In this document: piece by piece, positions 1 through 12,010 of the stretch
How the letters are laid out: each line of letters opens with the position of its first letter
Position numbering within the stretch: position 1 is the first letter of the stretch
Assembly: GCA_002105175.1 (NCBI GenBank)
Contig: MCGE01000015.1
Span: 310,001 to 374,000, forward strand
DNA length: 64,000 nucleotides
Direction of reading: 5' to 3'
Source of the DNA: Absidia repens
Lineage: Eukaryota > Mucoromycota > Mucoromycetes > Mucorales > Cunninghamellaceae
Notes under the pieces: generated by a model
Database searches by the model: none
What the model was told of the DNA's origin: nothing
Seen by the model: only the letters and a program-made list of their open reading frames with translations
Translations under genes and position numbers: made by a program

Positions 1-2867
1 TTCAACGCTCTCATTGCCCAATCCGAATTAGCTGCATTTATGCAAGGTCGTCGGGTCTTGGAAAAACATAAGGGTTTCGCCTTGTACCATCCCTCTGCCT
101 TCTATATTTCTCAAGTTATTACTGATGTTCCTTTAGCCGTTATTCAAGTCTTGGTATTCGAAATCATTGTGTATTTCATGATGGGCTTCGTGATGGATGC
201 TGGAAAGGTAAAACAAAACAAAAATAGTGTATACTTTTAAGGTACTGGAAACTGATCTATTTATACTTTTTTCATCTAGTTCTTTACCTTCTTTATCATT
301 CTTGTGGTCACCAATCTTTGTATGAACGGTTTCTTCCGATTCTGGGGTGCTGTCGCTCCTAGTTTCTTCACTGCTTCGCAAGTCTCCTCCATCTTTTTGA
401 TTGCTGCATTGGTTTACTGTGGTTATCAGGTACGCAACAAATAATGAATCAATCAAAATCAAAAAGCGTTTATACTAATTTTCATTTTATTTTAATCCTA
501 TTATAGATCCCTTACAATCAAATGCATCCTTGGTTGATGTGGATTTACTGGATTAACCCTCTGGCCTATGGTTACAAGGCTGTGATTTCCAATGAAATGA
601 CTGGTATGAAATTCTCTTGCGAAGGTGCTGGCTCTGTACCCTTTGGTCCTACCTACACTGACCAAGCTTACAAGACATGTCTACTTGCTGGTGCTCAACC
701 TGGTGCTGACTTTGTTTTGGGTGATGACTACTTGCATTATGCTTACGGTTATGAAACTTGGCAACGATGGATCGACTTTGTCGCTGTGCTTTTGTTCTTC
801 TTCTTCTTCACTATTATCACTGCCTTTGCTATGGAATACGTCGAATTGAACAAGGAAGGCTCTGTCACCAAGGTCTTCAAGCGTGGATGTGCTCCCAAGG
901 AGGTAGATGAAAGCAAGCTTTTGGAACAAACCATGACCGTCAACGATGAAGAATTGGAAGCCGTGACTGATGGCACTACTTTCTCATGGCATCATATTGA
1001 TTACACTGTTCCCGTTAAGGGTGGCAAGCGTCAACTTTTGAACGACATCGGTGGTATTGTCAAACCTGGTCATCTTACTGCTTTGATGGGCTCCTCTGGT
1101 GCTGGTAAAACAACTCTTTTGGATGTGTTAGCGCAACGCAAGACGATTGGTAAAATCGAAGGTCGTATATACATGAACGGTGAACCTCTTGGCAACGACT
1201 TTGAACGTGTGACTGGATACTGTGAACAAATGGATGTGCACAACCCCAATGCCACTGTCCGTGAAGCGCTCCAATTTTCTGCTTATCTTCGTCAACCTGC
1301 TGATGTCTCTATTGAAGAAAAGAATGCCTATGTAGAACAAATCATTACTCTTATGGAAATGGAAAAGATTGGTGATGCTCTTGTGGGTGATCTCGAAGCT
1401 GGTATTGGTATCTCTGTTGAAGAACGCAAGCGTTTGACTATTGCTACTGAATTGGTCGGTAAACCAAAGCTCCTCTTTTTGGATGAACCCACCTCTGGTC
1501 TTGATGCCCAATCTTCTTACAACATTGTGCGATTTATTCGTAAGTTGGCAAATGCTGGCTGGCCTGTCTTATGTACCATCCATCAACCTTCTGCTACGTT
1601 GTTTGAACATTTCGACCATCTTATGTTGCTTGTCCGTGGTGGCCGTACTGCTTATTATGGTGAAATCGGTCCTGATGCTCACACCATGATTGACTACTTT
1701 GAATCCAACGGTGGTCCTAAGTGTTCTCCTAGTGCTAATCCTGCTGAATATATCCTGGAATGTGTCGGTGCCGGTACTGCTGGCAAGGTCACTCAAGACT
1801 GGGCTGATGTTTGGGCAAGCTCGAAGGAAGCCAAGGCCTTGGAAGATGAACTCGAACAAATCCATGGCTCTATTGATAAGAACGCTAAACACAAGAAGGT
1901 CTCGGCCTACTCGCAATCCTTCTGGCAACAATTTTTGATCGTCTACAAACGCATGAATGTCTCGTGGTGGCGATGCCCTACCTACAACGTCGGACGTCTA
2001 TTCAATGTGTTGTTCATCGCATTGATATCTGGATTCTCCTTCTGGAAGCTTGGAAATTCCCCTGCAGATATGCAAAACCGCATGTTCTCGGTGTTTACTA
2101 CTCTGTTGATGAGTAACGCTCTGATCATTCTCGCCCAACCTCGTTTTATGGCTGAGCGTATGTGGTTCCGTCGTGAATATGCTTCCAAATATTATGGCTG
2201 GGCTCCTTTTGCTTTATCTTGTATCATTGTTGAAATTCCTTATCTCTTGGTCTCGTCTGCTCTCTTCTTGTTTTGCTTTTACTGGACAGCTGGTTTACAA
2301 AACGAATCTGATCGTGTTGGTTTCTTCTTTATCCACTTCTTTATCTTCTTGCTCTACTCAGTGTCACTGGGTTTCATGATTGCTTCCTTCTCATCCAGCC
2401 CTCCCATGGCTGCTGTGATCAATCCCTTCTTCACCTCCATCCTTATTCTATTCGCCGGTATTATGCAACCCCCCGCCGCAATGCCCTACTTCTGGCGCTC
2501 CTGGATGTACTGGTTGGACCCATACCATTATTTGATTGAAGGTTTAGTGGTCAATGTTATGGATGGTGTTGAAGTGAAATGTTCCGGCAACGATTGGATC
2601 ACCGTCAATGCTCCTTCTGGTCAAACCTGTGGTCAATACTTCCAACAATACTTCACCGATGGCGGTCTCGGTTACCTGGAAAATGCCAATGCTACCGACT
2701 CATGCAACTACTGTCAATACTCCCGTGGTAACGACTTTTATGAAGCAAGAATTGGTTGGTCCATGGACAACAGATGGAGAGACATGGGTATCCTTTGTGC
2801 TTACTGGATCTTCAATGTATTTGCTTTCTCTGTATTTGTATTCTTATTCCGAAAGGCCAAGCGATAA
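1..2867 (+). CDS. PDR-type ABC transporter (ABCG), C-terminal part
   Basis: Partial gene running in from the left edge; exons 1-207, 280-429 and 507-2867 join in phase, giving 905 visible residues and stop TAA at 2865. The visible part holds the end of the first membrane domain, the second nucleotide-binding domain and the second membrane domain. NBD2 shows Walker A GSSGAGKTT (about 1089-1115), a degenerate signature ISVEERKRLTIATEL, Walker B LLFLDEPTSGLDAQS and H-loop TIHQPSA. A divergent signature before RKRLTI is normal for fungal PDR pumps. About six hydrophobic segments follow, then the cysteine-containing extracellular loop before the last helix, typical of Cdr/Pdr5 proteins. By family it is a plasma-membrane ATP-driven exporter of hydrophobic drugs or lipids. 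Which PDR subgroup it belongs to cannot be told without the N-terminal half. Confidence 0.95.
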
Positions 2868-3025
2868 ATCATTACTTGGTTTTTTTTTTTACTCATCCCC
2901 TCCTTTCTAGTTTAGACTGCTGTTATTTTTACTGTATCTTACTTTTATTTATTTTATCATTATTATTATACTATCAATACTTAAGGCGTTTTTTGCCTTT
3001 TTACCTCTGTAACATACAATATTAG

Positions 3026-3031
3026 AATAAA
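3026..3031 (+). terminator. Poly(A) signal of the PDR transporter
   Basis: AATAAA lies about 160 nt after the PDR stop codon in T-rich 3' sequence. It is a plausible polyadenylation signal, but cleavage is not shown. Confidence 0.5.
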
Positions 3032-3489
3032 GACTTATCATTTTTAATTTTATCTTGTTTTGGGATTACCAAATGATTTTTTTTTTTTTTTTGTCTTCAA
3101 TGCGTAATGTGTTATTGCTAGAAATAGCAGATGGCAGGACAAAGTTAAGTTGTGTTTTAAGGATGGGTTGGGTTTGATGTTTTTATATTGGGTGGGAAGC
3201 AGACAACTCAAAAGTCAATAAAAAAATGTTTGATGTTGAACTCTTTATGTTTTACTCCCTTTGATTTGCATTAATCAGGGAGATTTTTTATTTTTTTCAG
3301 TAGGCAATCCACGAGGGAAAGTTGAAATATTCACGATCTCCTGTTATAAAGACAATTTATCTTTGAAATACTATCGTGCTGTATTGTAAAATTATATATT
3401 TACTGGGTGTCAGAGTTCTTTTTATTAAAGTGTGGGGTTGGGTGGAATGGGGATTAGACCTCTCTGCCAATCTACCCATAGTCGTGCAA

Positions 3490-3860
3490 GTCTAAAATCT
3501 ATGTGACAAAAAAAAAAATTGGGCGAATATTAAAACCCAGTCTCTCTCGGTTTTTTATTATTTTTTTCTTCCTTTCCTTCTTTCTTTATTTTCAGGCTAT
3601 CATTTTCATTGGTGATTTCACTGAAATAATGGTGATATTGGATTAGTTTTAGAATGTGAATCAGGGACATTTTGAAAAATGCAATACAAAGATGCATAGG
3701 GAAACCCTTTCATTTTGGATTCGTGACTTGGAGTTAACATTATATTAGTCTTAGTCTTTATTGTTATGAAACTGCCATTAGATTAGTAGTATTAATTATC
3801 ATAGGCTATATCTACATTCAAATAAAATATTTTTGCCAACAGTCTGTCTCATATTTTTAT
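3490..3860 (+). repeat. Dispersed repeat family, copy A (subtype II core)
   Basis: The core near 3640-3740 has a perfect short inverted repeat (GCATTTTgAAAAATGC-type arms), then GATGCATAGGGAAACCC and TTTCATTTTGGATT, and AATAAAATA near 3825. It matches copies G and H in having the GCATTTT hairpin instead of the AGCTCAGGGATTACA segment seen in B, C, D and F. The upstream CACGTG box is degenerate and the outer ends are not resolved. Confidence 0.7.
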
Positions 3861-4213
3861 CTTCCTGTTGATTGGGTGTGTGTATAAAAAGACAGTATTA
3901 GATGGCGGCTGTCCTTTATGGCCTCCATTTTACATTCGATGAAACAGTCTCATGCTGTCCAACCCTTCTTCTTTTTGTTATTGTTGCGATGGGGATATAC
4001 TCTGAGTTTTGATAAGTGCATTTCAGAGGGGAAGATCGAAGAATTAGAAGAGCTGGAACCAGTATCTTTTTAAATAAGAGACGACGTAGTACACTGAAGT
4101 GTGTACAGTATGTGTAGTGTTATCAATCAATGATATAGTTTATTTTATTTTATTTATGAAGTAATAAATATATATATATATATATGGTATTTATACATGT
4201 CTTGACTTGACTA

Positions 4214-4844
4214 TTATTTAAAATGCCATTTGATTTTACATTCCCCTTTACTCAAACCACCACAAACTGCTTTGAACACTATTAGTAGACAATGAAAATA
4301 TTATTAGTCATTAAAGTGCATGCTTTTTATAAAGGTGTATCTACACACGATGGTCTTTTTATTTATTTTCTTTACCTTTGGGTGCCATATCCAAAGCACC
4401 CTTAGGACATGTAGGGCAAGTATCGACAATTCTTGCTGTCACTGTTTTTCCCTTATCCCCTTCAATTACCACATATTTTTCGCATTCTGGGTTTTTATTG
4501 GGATTGGAACCTATATTGAATATATGAACATATGAGAACCCAGCAGCCAATGAAGATCGACATTCATGCAAGAGCAGTAAAATAAAAAATAAAAAATAAA
4601 AAAACTCACCATTTTTCATTTGCGGCGCATTGACAGCGACGACCATTTCATCATCTGTATCTGGTTTACCACATGAACCAACGCCTGGTACTTCATAGTA
4701 AGTGCCAACTCCACGAAACAAGACATTTTTTACTTTGTTCACGACTTTGGATCGACTTTCAAGTTCCACCGGGGCACTTGAGACGAGTAATGAAGAAGTA
4801 TATGACGATAAAATGAGTAGAAAGGCAATGGGATATAATATCAT
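4214..4844 (-). CDS. Small secreted expansin-like / double-psi beta-barrel protein
   Basis: Three exons on the minus strand, 4844-4610, 4510-4376 and 4278-4214, join in phase to a 144-residue protein. Residues 1-23 form a signal peptide (hydrophobic, ending near SSAP). The body has the fungal DPBB pattern: GVGTYYEVPGVGSCG, then DEMVVAVNAPQM, then VTARIVDTCPTCPKGALDMAP. The third exon is 65 nt; it follows a CTACTAATAG branch/acceptor and supplies VFKAVCGGLSKGECKIKWHFK, the usual family ending (aliphatic-K-W-F). Without it the protein would stop early at KGKENK. The aspartate of IVDTC and the Cys pairs are conserved. Expansin-like and RlpA/barwin-like small proteins of this kind act on or bind cell-wall polysaccharide; catalysis is not implied. 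A TATA-like AT-rich stretch lies upstream. Confidence 0.85.
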
Positions 4845-5669
4845 TCTATATATATATATATATATTTATGTATATACAAGTTTTGTAATATGTGAAGAAG
4901 TTTATGTTGGAAAGAAAAAGAGGAAGACAGGCAAATGGTTGTTTTATATAGGCATGTCAAAATTTAGGAGTAAATCTCCATACTTGTTAGGAGAAAATGA
5001 ACCGAGAGGGGTGTAATATATGGGCACAGGTTCATGCATGCAAGTGAAGCTTAGAGATGAGGTGTATATGTAAGGATGTTGTATCGTCCATCCCGTTCCT
5101 GTTGATATCATTTTACTAGTGTGCCAAGGATTCCGAATGATATAATCCAGCGACGTCGCGTGCCGTTTATTAAATTTTCAATCGAGGAACTAAAAAAATG
5201 GAAGTGAATTTCTGCTTTTCTGGAAATAAAATTCAAACAAGACACAATGACAATAAATGGTAATAAACAGGTTGACTTTATTGGGTTTAATAAAAGACAT
5301 ACATAAAATGGCAAATCACCTCCTTGCCCAACCATAAAAGAATAATACTACAATTAACAGGTCCCTGACAAACACAATGTAAATAACAAAAAAAGAAGAA
5401 ATACTAATCTAATAATACTAATAATGAAAAATGAACCAATAAAAATGAGAAGGATAATGGTGATGACGACAATGACGATGATGGTGATAATGGAGAAGAT
5501 GATCTAGCCAATCACAACACTCCGTCACCCTATATCCCCTCCTTCTCCTTTCATCACCACCCCTTTTCCTTGTCATCAATCACCATTACCATTATCATCA
5601 TCAAGGCCGAGTATAAATAATAACGATAATGAATAAAAAAAAAAAAAAAAAGAACAACAACAATTAAAA
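4845..5669. other. Intergenic: promoter of expansin-like gene and 3' flank of aminotransferase
   Basis: There is no supported gene. It contains TA-rich sequence just upstream of 4844, and a GAT-rich stretch (about 5455-5505) facing an ATC-rich stretch (about 5575-5602) that could pair as an imperfect inverted repeat. An A-run sits at 5636-5651 beside the aminotransferase stop. Confidence 0.5.
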
Positions 5670-7131
5670 CTAAAGAGATTTCCAAGCCGAGATCAGCACA
5701 TCTACTTCAGGTTCCTTTCGTACCGCCACACGCACAAAGGAGAGACATTGATATCCAGGAGTACCACTTCGCACTGGGACACCAGCCTGACGAGCTAATT
5801 CCACAGCCTTGTCCGCCATAGCTTGCGTACGCATATCCACCCACACCCAGCTGAGAAAGGGTTTGCCATGGATGATCCATTCAGGGTTCAGTGAGAGTAA
5901 TCGTTCCACAAGGTGAGCCCGTAATCGAGTTGTGTGCTGCCATGTTTCTTGTAAATAATCTTGATCCTGTACCACTGCTTCCACAAACTTGAGAGCTGGA
6001 CCATTGACTGACCAAGGCACTTGGATTTTCTTGAGCGCTTCACAGTGTTCGGCCGTAGGACAAATCACAGACCCGATACGAAGACCTGTACATGACCAAA
6101 TCTTTGTCCATGAATGCATGACATGAATCGACACCTTTTCCTGTTCCCACATTTCCTTGGCAAACGCATGTTCAGAGATGAGACTGTCGTTGCGGAAGTC
6201 CGAGGAGTGCCAAGGTTGCATGGATTCGTCTAACGAGTCAATCAATGAAAAGTGAAGTGAGTCTTCGCTCGCTCTCTCTCTTAACACACACGTTTAAAAG
6301 CGCTCCTATCTCTCCCTCTCTCGCTCCCACTTACCAACGATCACAGTACCGCCAGCAGCAATGTTCGCTTTGATCCAAGCTTTCAAAGGTTCCACCGAAA
6401 AGTAATCCCCAGTAGGGTTACAAGGATTGACAATGCATAACATGTTGACACGATCGGGGCTGGATGGAGGCAAAATCTTGAAACCATTGGTGGTAGCACT
6501 ACGTTGATATTCTTGGTACTAAATGATCCCCCCCGCATCCCCCCAAACAAAACAGAGTTGCATAGAAATTAATTAGTAAGGATAGTCAGGCAATATTTGG
6601 TCAATCAATCATCCAAAACTTCTCTTACCTGAACATTCCAAGGACTACCTTTCCATGTGGGTTGGCTGTCAGAAGAGCCTTCTTGTTGCTTTAAACATCG
6701 ACGAACCACCAGATCAATCAACTCGGAAGCGCCGTTTCCCATCAATAAACGACCATGGTGTTGCTGATAGTCAGTGGGCCATAAAAATTGGGCAAGACAG
6801 GTTTTGGCAGGTTCTTGATTGGCAGCAGGATAATGATGAATGTCATGAATCTAGTGAATAGATCATTAAAAAAAAAAAAAAAAAGAAGTGAGCACAAAAG
6901 TGAAAGGGCATACACGAGAGAGAGAGTAGGTACAGGTCCATGGGGTCAGTAGGGTAGGTGATGACTTACGGCTTGCTTGGCAGCTTCCAACGCGCCCTTT
7001 GGTGTACTCAAGTAGTTTGTGGTCACACTAAAGTCTTCAATAAAGTTGTTCAAAAACATATGTTCTTGGCCACCGTGGAAAGTTTGTGTTTTGGTGTCCC
7101 ATACAGATTTGGTGCATGTCGATTCAACCAT
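5670..7131 (-). CDS. PLP-dependent aminotransferase, class I/II (HisC/CobD-like fold)
   Basis: Four exons, 7131-6970, 6850-6629, 6518-6335 and 6229-5670, all join in phase to 375 residues. Fold-type I landmarks are present in order: an N-terminal substrate segment with FSVTTNYLSTPKGAL, the GNGASELIDL glycine region that binds PLP phosphate, the substrate/cofactor motif NPCNPTGDY, VIVDESMQPW with the cofactor-contacting Asp, and SWTKIWSCTGLRIG with the Schiff-base Lys and phosphate-binding Arg. The C-terminal RVAVRK contains the usual carboxylate-binding Arg. By family it is a cytosolic transaminase or related decarboxylase; the motif set resembles histidinol-phosphate aminotransferase and L-threonine-phosphate decarboxylase relatives, but the substrate cannot be read from sequence. 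The exon 3/4 junction is fixed by the unbroken VIVDES. It is in tandem with the ELL-like gene upstream. Confidence 0.9.
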
Positions 7132-7688
7132 GATGGTATAATTTTATTCGTTAGTCAGGAAAATGAAACAAAAAAAAAAAAAAAAAAAAAAAAGAGCAAT
7201 AAAAAAAAAGGCGGTTCTTTTGGGCGGCTATATATAATTTTTTTTTTTTTTTTTTTTTTTTTGATGGGGGACGGTTTCTTGTCGTCGAATGAAATCCCGG
7301 CATCTCGAAATTGACGGCCATTAGAGTTTGTGCACGCTCACATAGAGTTCATCTTTTTCAAAAAACTGGATATTTATGAGTATTGAGTATTGTCACTGAG
7401 AGCCGTGGAAGGGGGGTATATTTCTATTTCACACAACACAACCCGAATCACATAATAAGGTTTCTGAATACAATCAAATCAATTCAAGTAGGCAATACAA
7501 ATAAGAAGGTTGGTTTTTTTTTTATTATGTAAAATTGGACAATCAAATCAAAGGAGTATATATCTAAACTATATGTAAGGGTACTAGGTAAAAGGTGTCT
7601 GGGGGAGGGAGCGGTGAATTAAACTAATGGATAAGGAGAGGGATAAAAAAACAAAACAAATATAACTAGCCTAAATCCATATGATATG
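7132..7688. other. Intergenic between aminotransferase start and ELL-like stop
   Basis: Promoter of the aminotransferase and 3' flank of the ELL-like gene. It is dominated by long mononucleotide runs (A-run about 7171-7192, T-run about 7240-7262). No coding exon is seen. Confidence 0.6.
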
Positions 7689-9711
7689 TCAACCTCGATG
7701 GGATGACCGCGGCGGCGGTAGTGGTGATGACGATGATAAAGGTGATAATGATGAGGACGCAGACGACGCTGATGAGGAGGACGATGCTATTCGATTCAGG
7801 CGTAAAGTAAATCGTTTTTGTCTATAGGCTTTTTCAATGGTATCCCACATGGCGTTGATTTTCGCGTGTGTGCCGTTGAACCGCCTTGAAAGATGCATCA
7901 GCTGTCGCCATTTGTTCATGTCGCCACCTTTTGATTTGTAGTAAGCTTTCAGTTTCCGTGCAAACAGTTCTTTGTCTTGTTCATTCACTGCTGTTAACGC
8001 CTGGATGTAGATGGGATGGTTCTGTACAAACGTTTTCTTGAATTGAATGTAATCTTGTTGTGTGTCGTAGTGCTCCTTGCATAGCATATCAAATTCCATT
8101 TGCGTTTGTATTGTTGGTGCCACATATGTCTTTCCGCCTGTTCGCCGTCTATCGGTTCCCTCGTAGTCGTCGTCATCATCATGATCCGTACTGGATAAGT
8201 CATGTAATGTTGAGTCCTTTGCCATGGATCGGTGCACTAAATCCAATACATCGATAACAAGGTTTTTGAGTTTATCATTCCGCAATATTTTTGTTTTTTG
8301 TTTTGTTTATCACCGTTACCTGTTAATGGTTTTTGTTTCTTCGTTTCATGATGAGGTTTTTTCGATGGCGTTAAATTGGCTGGTGATACTGATGCTGATG
8401 CTGATAGTTTGGAGGATGGTAAAGGATGACTGGATTCTGATGATTTTGGTTTGGCCGATTTTTCAACTTTTCGCTTCTTAGTTGTAGATGATTTGCCGTT
8501 ATTATGTTCCAGCGTACCCGCCCGTCCGTGCTTTCTATTGCTGCTCATTGGTGTATCGGATAATGATGTATGGGAGCCATTTTTGATGGAATGACCACTA
8601 GTGCTGCTGCTTCCCAGAGTTGGTGTGTGCTGTGATGGCGGAGGGATCAATTTCGGTGATGGTTTACGAGACTTGCGTTGTAGTAAATTAGCTCGCTCTG
8701 GCGCATTGCGAGGGAGCTTCAGGAAATCATATGCCTCTTCTGCTTTTCTGCATACAGTAGAACGTTCCTTGTCATCGTATCGAGTCCATTCCCAAATCCG
8801 GATTTCTTTGAACGTTTCAGGCCTTAAACACCAAATTGAATTTGTGAATACAGCAACCTACAGATTAAGAATAATAGAAAAGTAAATTAGATTGCTTTCC
8901 AATTGTTTGTTGGTTTAAGATGGATACTTGCTTTTTTCAGTAAAGGAAGCAAATCAACAGAAGCCACTTTGAGCATTTGTGTCAACTGATCAGTAGGTCG
9001 TGGATCCAAAGCCAGAAGATGAATCAAGCGTTCCCGTAGACTTTGTAAAGCTGCACCTTCCAGACGACTACCATCCAAACTACCACTAGCTAAAGATACT
9101 GGGGAGGAGGACAATGCGGTTGAAGTGATGCTCTTTGACGAAGGCGATGAAGATGTGTTCTTGGTGGCCGAGGGTGATAGTAAATTGTTGCGTTTGGCAG
9201 GTGAAAAAGTTGCTGTTGGGGTGATATTACCGTGTATCTTTGTTGGTGTAGGAATACTGGGTACATCCAATAGTTCAATTCGCCTTGCATTCTTTTCCTT
9301 TTCGATTTGCTCGGTCCTGCTTCGCACCCGTTTCTTGTCTTCTTTGGATAGCACTTGCTTCATATGTCCCGCATGAGTAATATCACCCACGTACTGTATT
9401 CGATCATCGTCATCCTGTCTGGTTCGTTGGTTCTTTTCATAAACTTGTATTGTTGATTGTTCCCGTTGAAGATTCAAATCAAAAGGTCGATCATCAATAA
9501 ACATAAACTAGAAGATATGTAGAAGAAGAGACGTCAATACATGGTCCACTACTTTTTTTTTTCTGTTTTTTCGTGGGGGGGGGGTGAATGGGGAGTGTCG
9601 TACCGATGAAGAATCGCCCAGTTCTAAACGCATGGACTGTGGCTGCTGCATTATCATATTGTATGCATCACGGTTGAGTCTTACAGAAAAAACCTGCTTT
9701 TTATTGGTCAT
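7689..9711 (-). CDS. RNA polymerase II elongation factor ELL-like protein
   Basis: Exons 9711-9604, 9507-8932, 8857-8320 and 8236-7689 give 589 residues. The N-terminal part (VFSVRLNRDAYNMI..., ALQSLRERLIHLLALDPR, LRPETFKEIRIWEW) matches the ELL N-terminal region, where the RER-hhHLLAL helix is diagnostic. A Ser/Lys-rich linker with nuclear-localisation-like KKRKVEK follows. The C-terminus (about residues 430-570, from MEFDMLCKEHYDTQQDY to AMWDTIEKAY) is an occludin/ELL-type helical domain. ELL factors suppress transient Pol II pausing in the super elongation complex. The second intron is GC-AG (donor GCAAGT at 8931): only this junction keeps the conserved LLPLLKK-VAVF reading frame. The N-terminus is uncertain: ATG at 9711 has good context, but an upstream exon from 9869 (MFYDRLSTPEE...) could splice in phase into VFSVRL. 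Confidence 0.85.
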
Positions 9712-10870
9712 TTCAGAAGCAAAATAGCAAAAGGGTATAAGAATAAAGAAAAAACAAAACGGAAAGAGGAGGGAAGGAATCAACCAATAACTGAAGAAAA
9801 TGATACCGATCGGCGTTTAAAATCATTCACCTCGGTTTCTTCTGGGGTGGAAAGTCTGTCATAAAACATCTGATGGGATGACAGTAGAAATATACATGAA
9901 TCATAGTTAATATATTTGATACAAATTATTACTATACAATTATTATGAAATCCTATCACCAAAAGTAGCAATAATGAATAATATAAAAATTGATGTTTAG
10001 GGAAAAAAAAGATGGGCGGACTATAGTAGATGTGATGATGGACGTGGTGGGAACTAATAAAGTTTAACAAACGTTCGTTCGTCTTCAGTACTAATTTCCA
10101 TATGAGTATCAAGGCGGCACTCATTCATCTTTGATAGATGGATTGCAGTATCATGTATAAGAAGCAGTAAATAAAGAAGCGATCAAGGCGTATATAATTA
10201 ATTAGTCATCCAGACATAAAAATCAATAATAATAATTAACAGTAGCGTTGAGGAAGAATTTTTCAATCATAAATGGGGAGCGTGAAGCATGTGCAACATC
10301 GCCCAATAATAATCAAAACACAAAGGATGCCAGAAAATAGCGGAGGAAAAGGTTAATTATGGACACTTCGATCTTGATTGCAGACTCGCACAAGAGATGT
10401 CCGCCCAACGGTACACCTATCCTGGCAAGAAAAAAAAATTAAAGATAGTTTAACCATCCTGTACAGTGATAATGATAAAATCGATTCAAGATGTTTTTTC
10501 ATCCTTTCCACTGGCGCTCACCTTTGGGTATGAGAGCCATCTAATTCAAACGGGAAACACAAAAATGTCTCTACCAATATCACGATTATCTTCAATGCAG
10601 TACTGCACATAAAGATTTTTAAGTTTCATTTGAAACAAAATGCAATTCATGCATTGGTTATAGTATGTCATCTAACGCAACACTGACCATTATATAATAG
10701 TAAAAATAAAAAGAGATTCATTGTTGAAGCATAAAAAACAAAGGAAGATATGTACAGGAGAAAGCAACAATAGCAGTAATAATAAAGAGACCGTTGAGAA
10801 ACAGATATAGATATGATAATATGTGCAGTATGTTGTAAAAATAGAGGGATCACAGTAATTTCATCAGTCG

Positions 10871-11210
10871 GTACTACTTTCCAAATCATCCGAGTATGAA
10901 CAAGAAGAACTGTCAGTCTTATTTACTTGAAAGTAATTTACTAAAATTCAAGAGAAACGTTAGTTGTTAATAAGTCTATACTATATATATATATAGTATC
11001 GTATATCATATATGTTTTTTGAGGGGGACTCACTACAGTACAGTACACGTTAAGGATGAAATTAATATCATACCTTCCGACGAACGAATTCTTCATACGC
11101 TATCCATTCTTTCTGTTTTATACTGGTATGTCACATACACGCCGCACGCACATGGAAAGAACTTTTCATCCAGAGTAAACGTATGAGTACAATGCTGCTG
11201 ATGCGAAATG
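10871..11210 (-). pseudogene. Candidate broken or partial gene (exon-like fragments)
   Basis: On the minus strand a strong pyrimidine tract plus ATAACAG precedes an open stretch from 11210 (NTISHQQHCTHTFTLDEKFF, then PCACGVYVTYQYKTERMDSV) that ends at an in-frame TGA near 11088. Past the TGA the same frame runs to a GTATGA donor at about 11073. Its phase fits an exon starting near 10941 (NYFQVNKTDSSSCSYSDDLE, then SSTD and stop). Cys/His spacing is zinc-finger-like but not a clean match. Either it is a nonsense-disrupted relic, or the TGA is the true stop and the rest is chance. More exon-like ends occur at about 10538 and 10424-10366. The 5' part is not found; repeat B lies immediately upstream. 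Confidence 0.3.
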
Positions 11211-11299
11211 GTATTGACTGTTATAAAAAAGAAAAAAAAATGGAGGTGGCATTTCCTATTTTGTGGCAATACCCAAATCCCTGCTTCTGATCCTCTCAG

Positions 11300-12010
11300 A
11301 AAACATTTCGAACCCCGCGCATGAAATTTTTCCCGTCCGTTTTTTATTTTTTTCGACCATCTTTTCTTTTCTTTTCGTTTCCTTCACGATTGTGGTCAGT
11401 ATGGAATTATGGTGATCTTAGAATAGTTTCAGGACTAGTTTAGGAGGGTTTTTAGCTCAGGGATTACAAGATGCATGGGGAAACCCTTCTATTTTGGATT
11501 TAGGATTTGGAACCACCGTATTAATTGGGGTTGTTTGACCCTTCACCAGCTTAGTTAAGTGTTAGTTTAGCCATAGTTTGTATCTCTATTTGAATAAAGT
11601 ATGTATGTGTTTATTTGCTTCAATGAAATATGTTCCATTAGTCTCTCTCATGTATTGTGCAATAGATCTCTTTTTACAACCATCGCCCCTCTTGATTAGC
11701 AATGACCTTTCTGTGCTTCCTTAAAATATAGGCCTTCATTTTTTCTTGCCCTTGTATAGTAGTAGACAGTATATTAGAACACTTTTTACAATTGTCCTTT
11801 TAAACTACTGTGTTATTTCTCCAAATCTCAATTTAGTCTCCCTCATTGTTCCTCCAGTAGATCCTTTCACTCAATCCCTTGTAACCGTGAACACCTCGTC
11901 CTTAGTTTATACCTCCAATATGCTTAAATAAATATGTCCAGTTTTCATTAAAAACCATCCTCTGACTCATAAATACTGCGTAGTGTCATTATTGTATCTG
12001 TTTTGTGAGC
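11300..12010 (+). repeat. Dispersed repeat family, copy B (subtype I core)
   Basis: It has a degenerate upstream box (ACATTTCGAACCCCGCGC), a T/C-rich leader and the core at 11410-11520 containing TTTTTAGCTCAGGGATTACA and AGATGCATGGGGAAACCCTT. AATAAA signals follow near 11593 and 11929. The 3' module includes CCAGTAGATCCTTTCACTCA and ACCGTGAACACCTCGTCCTT, shared with D and F on either strand. It is one of the longest copies. Confidence 0.8.

Larger units (their letters stand above)
2868..4213. other. Intergenic, 3' flanks of two convergent genes
   Basis: No ORF here is convincing. It holds the 3' UTR of the PDR gene, one copy of the dispersed repeat (about 3490-3860), T-rich tracts and a short TA microsatellite near 4167-4187. 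Confidence 0.6.

Noticed and set aside
5455..5602. GAT-rich and ATC-rich blocks as a regulatory hairpin
   Set aside because: Pairing is imperfect and can arise from facing trinucleotide repeats; there is no evidence of function.
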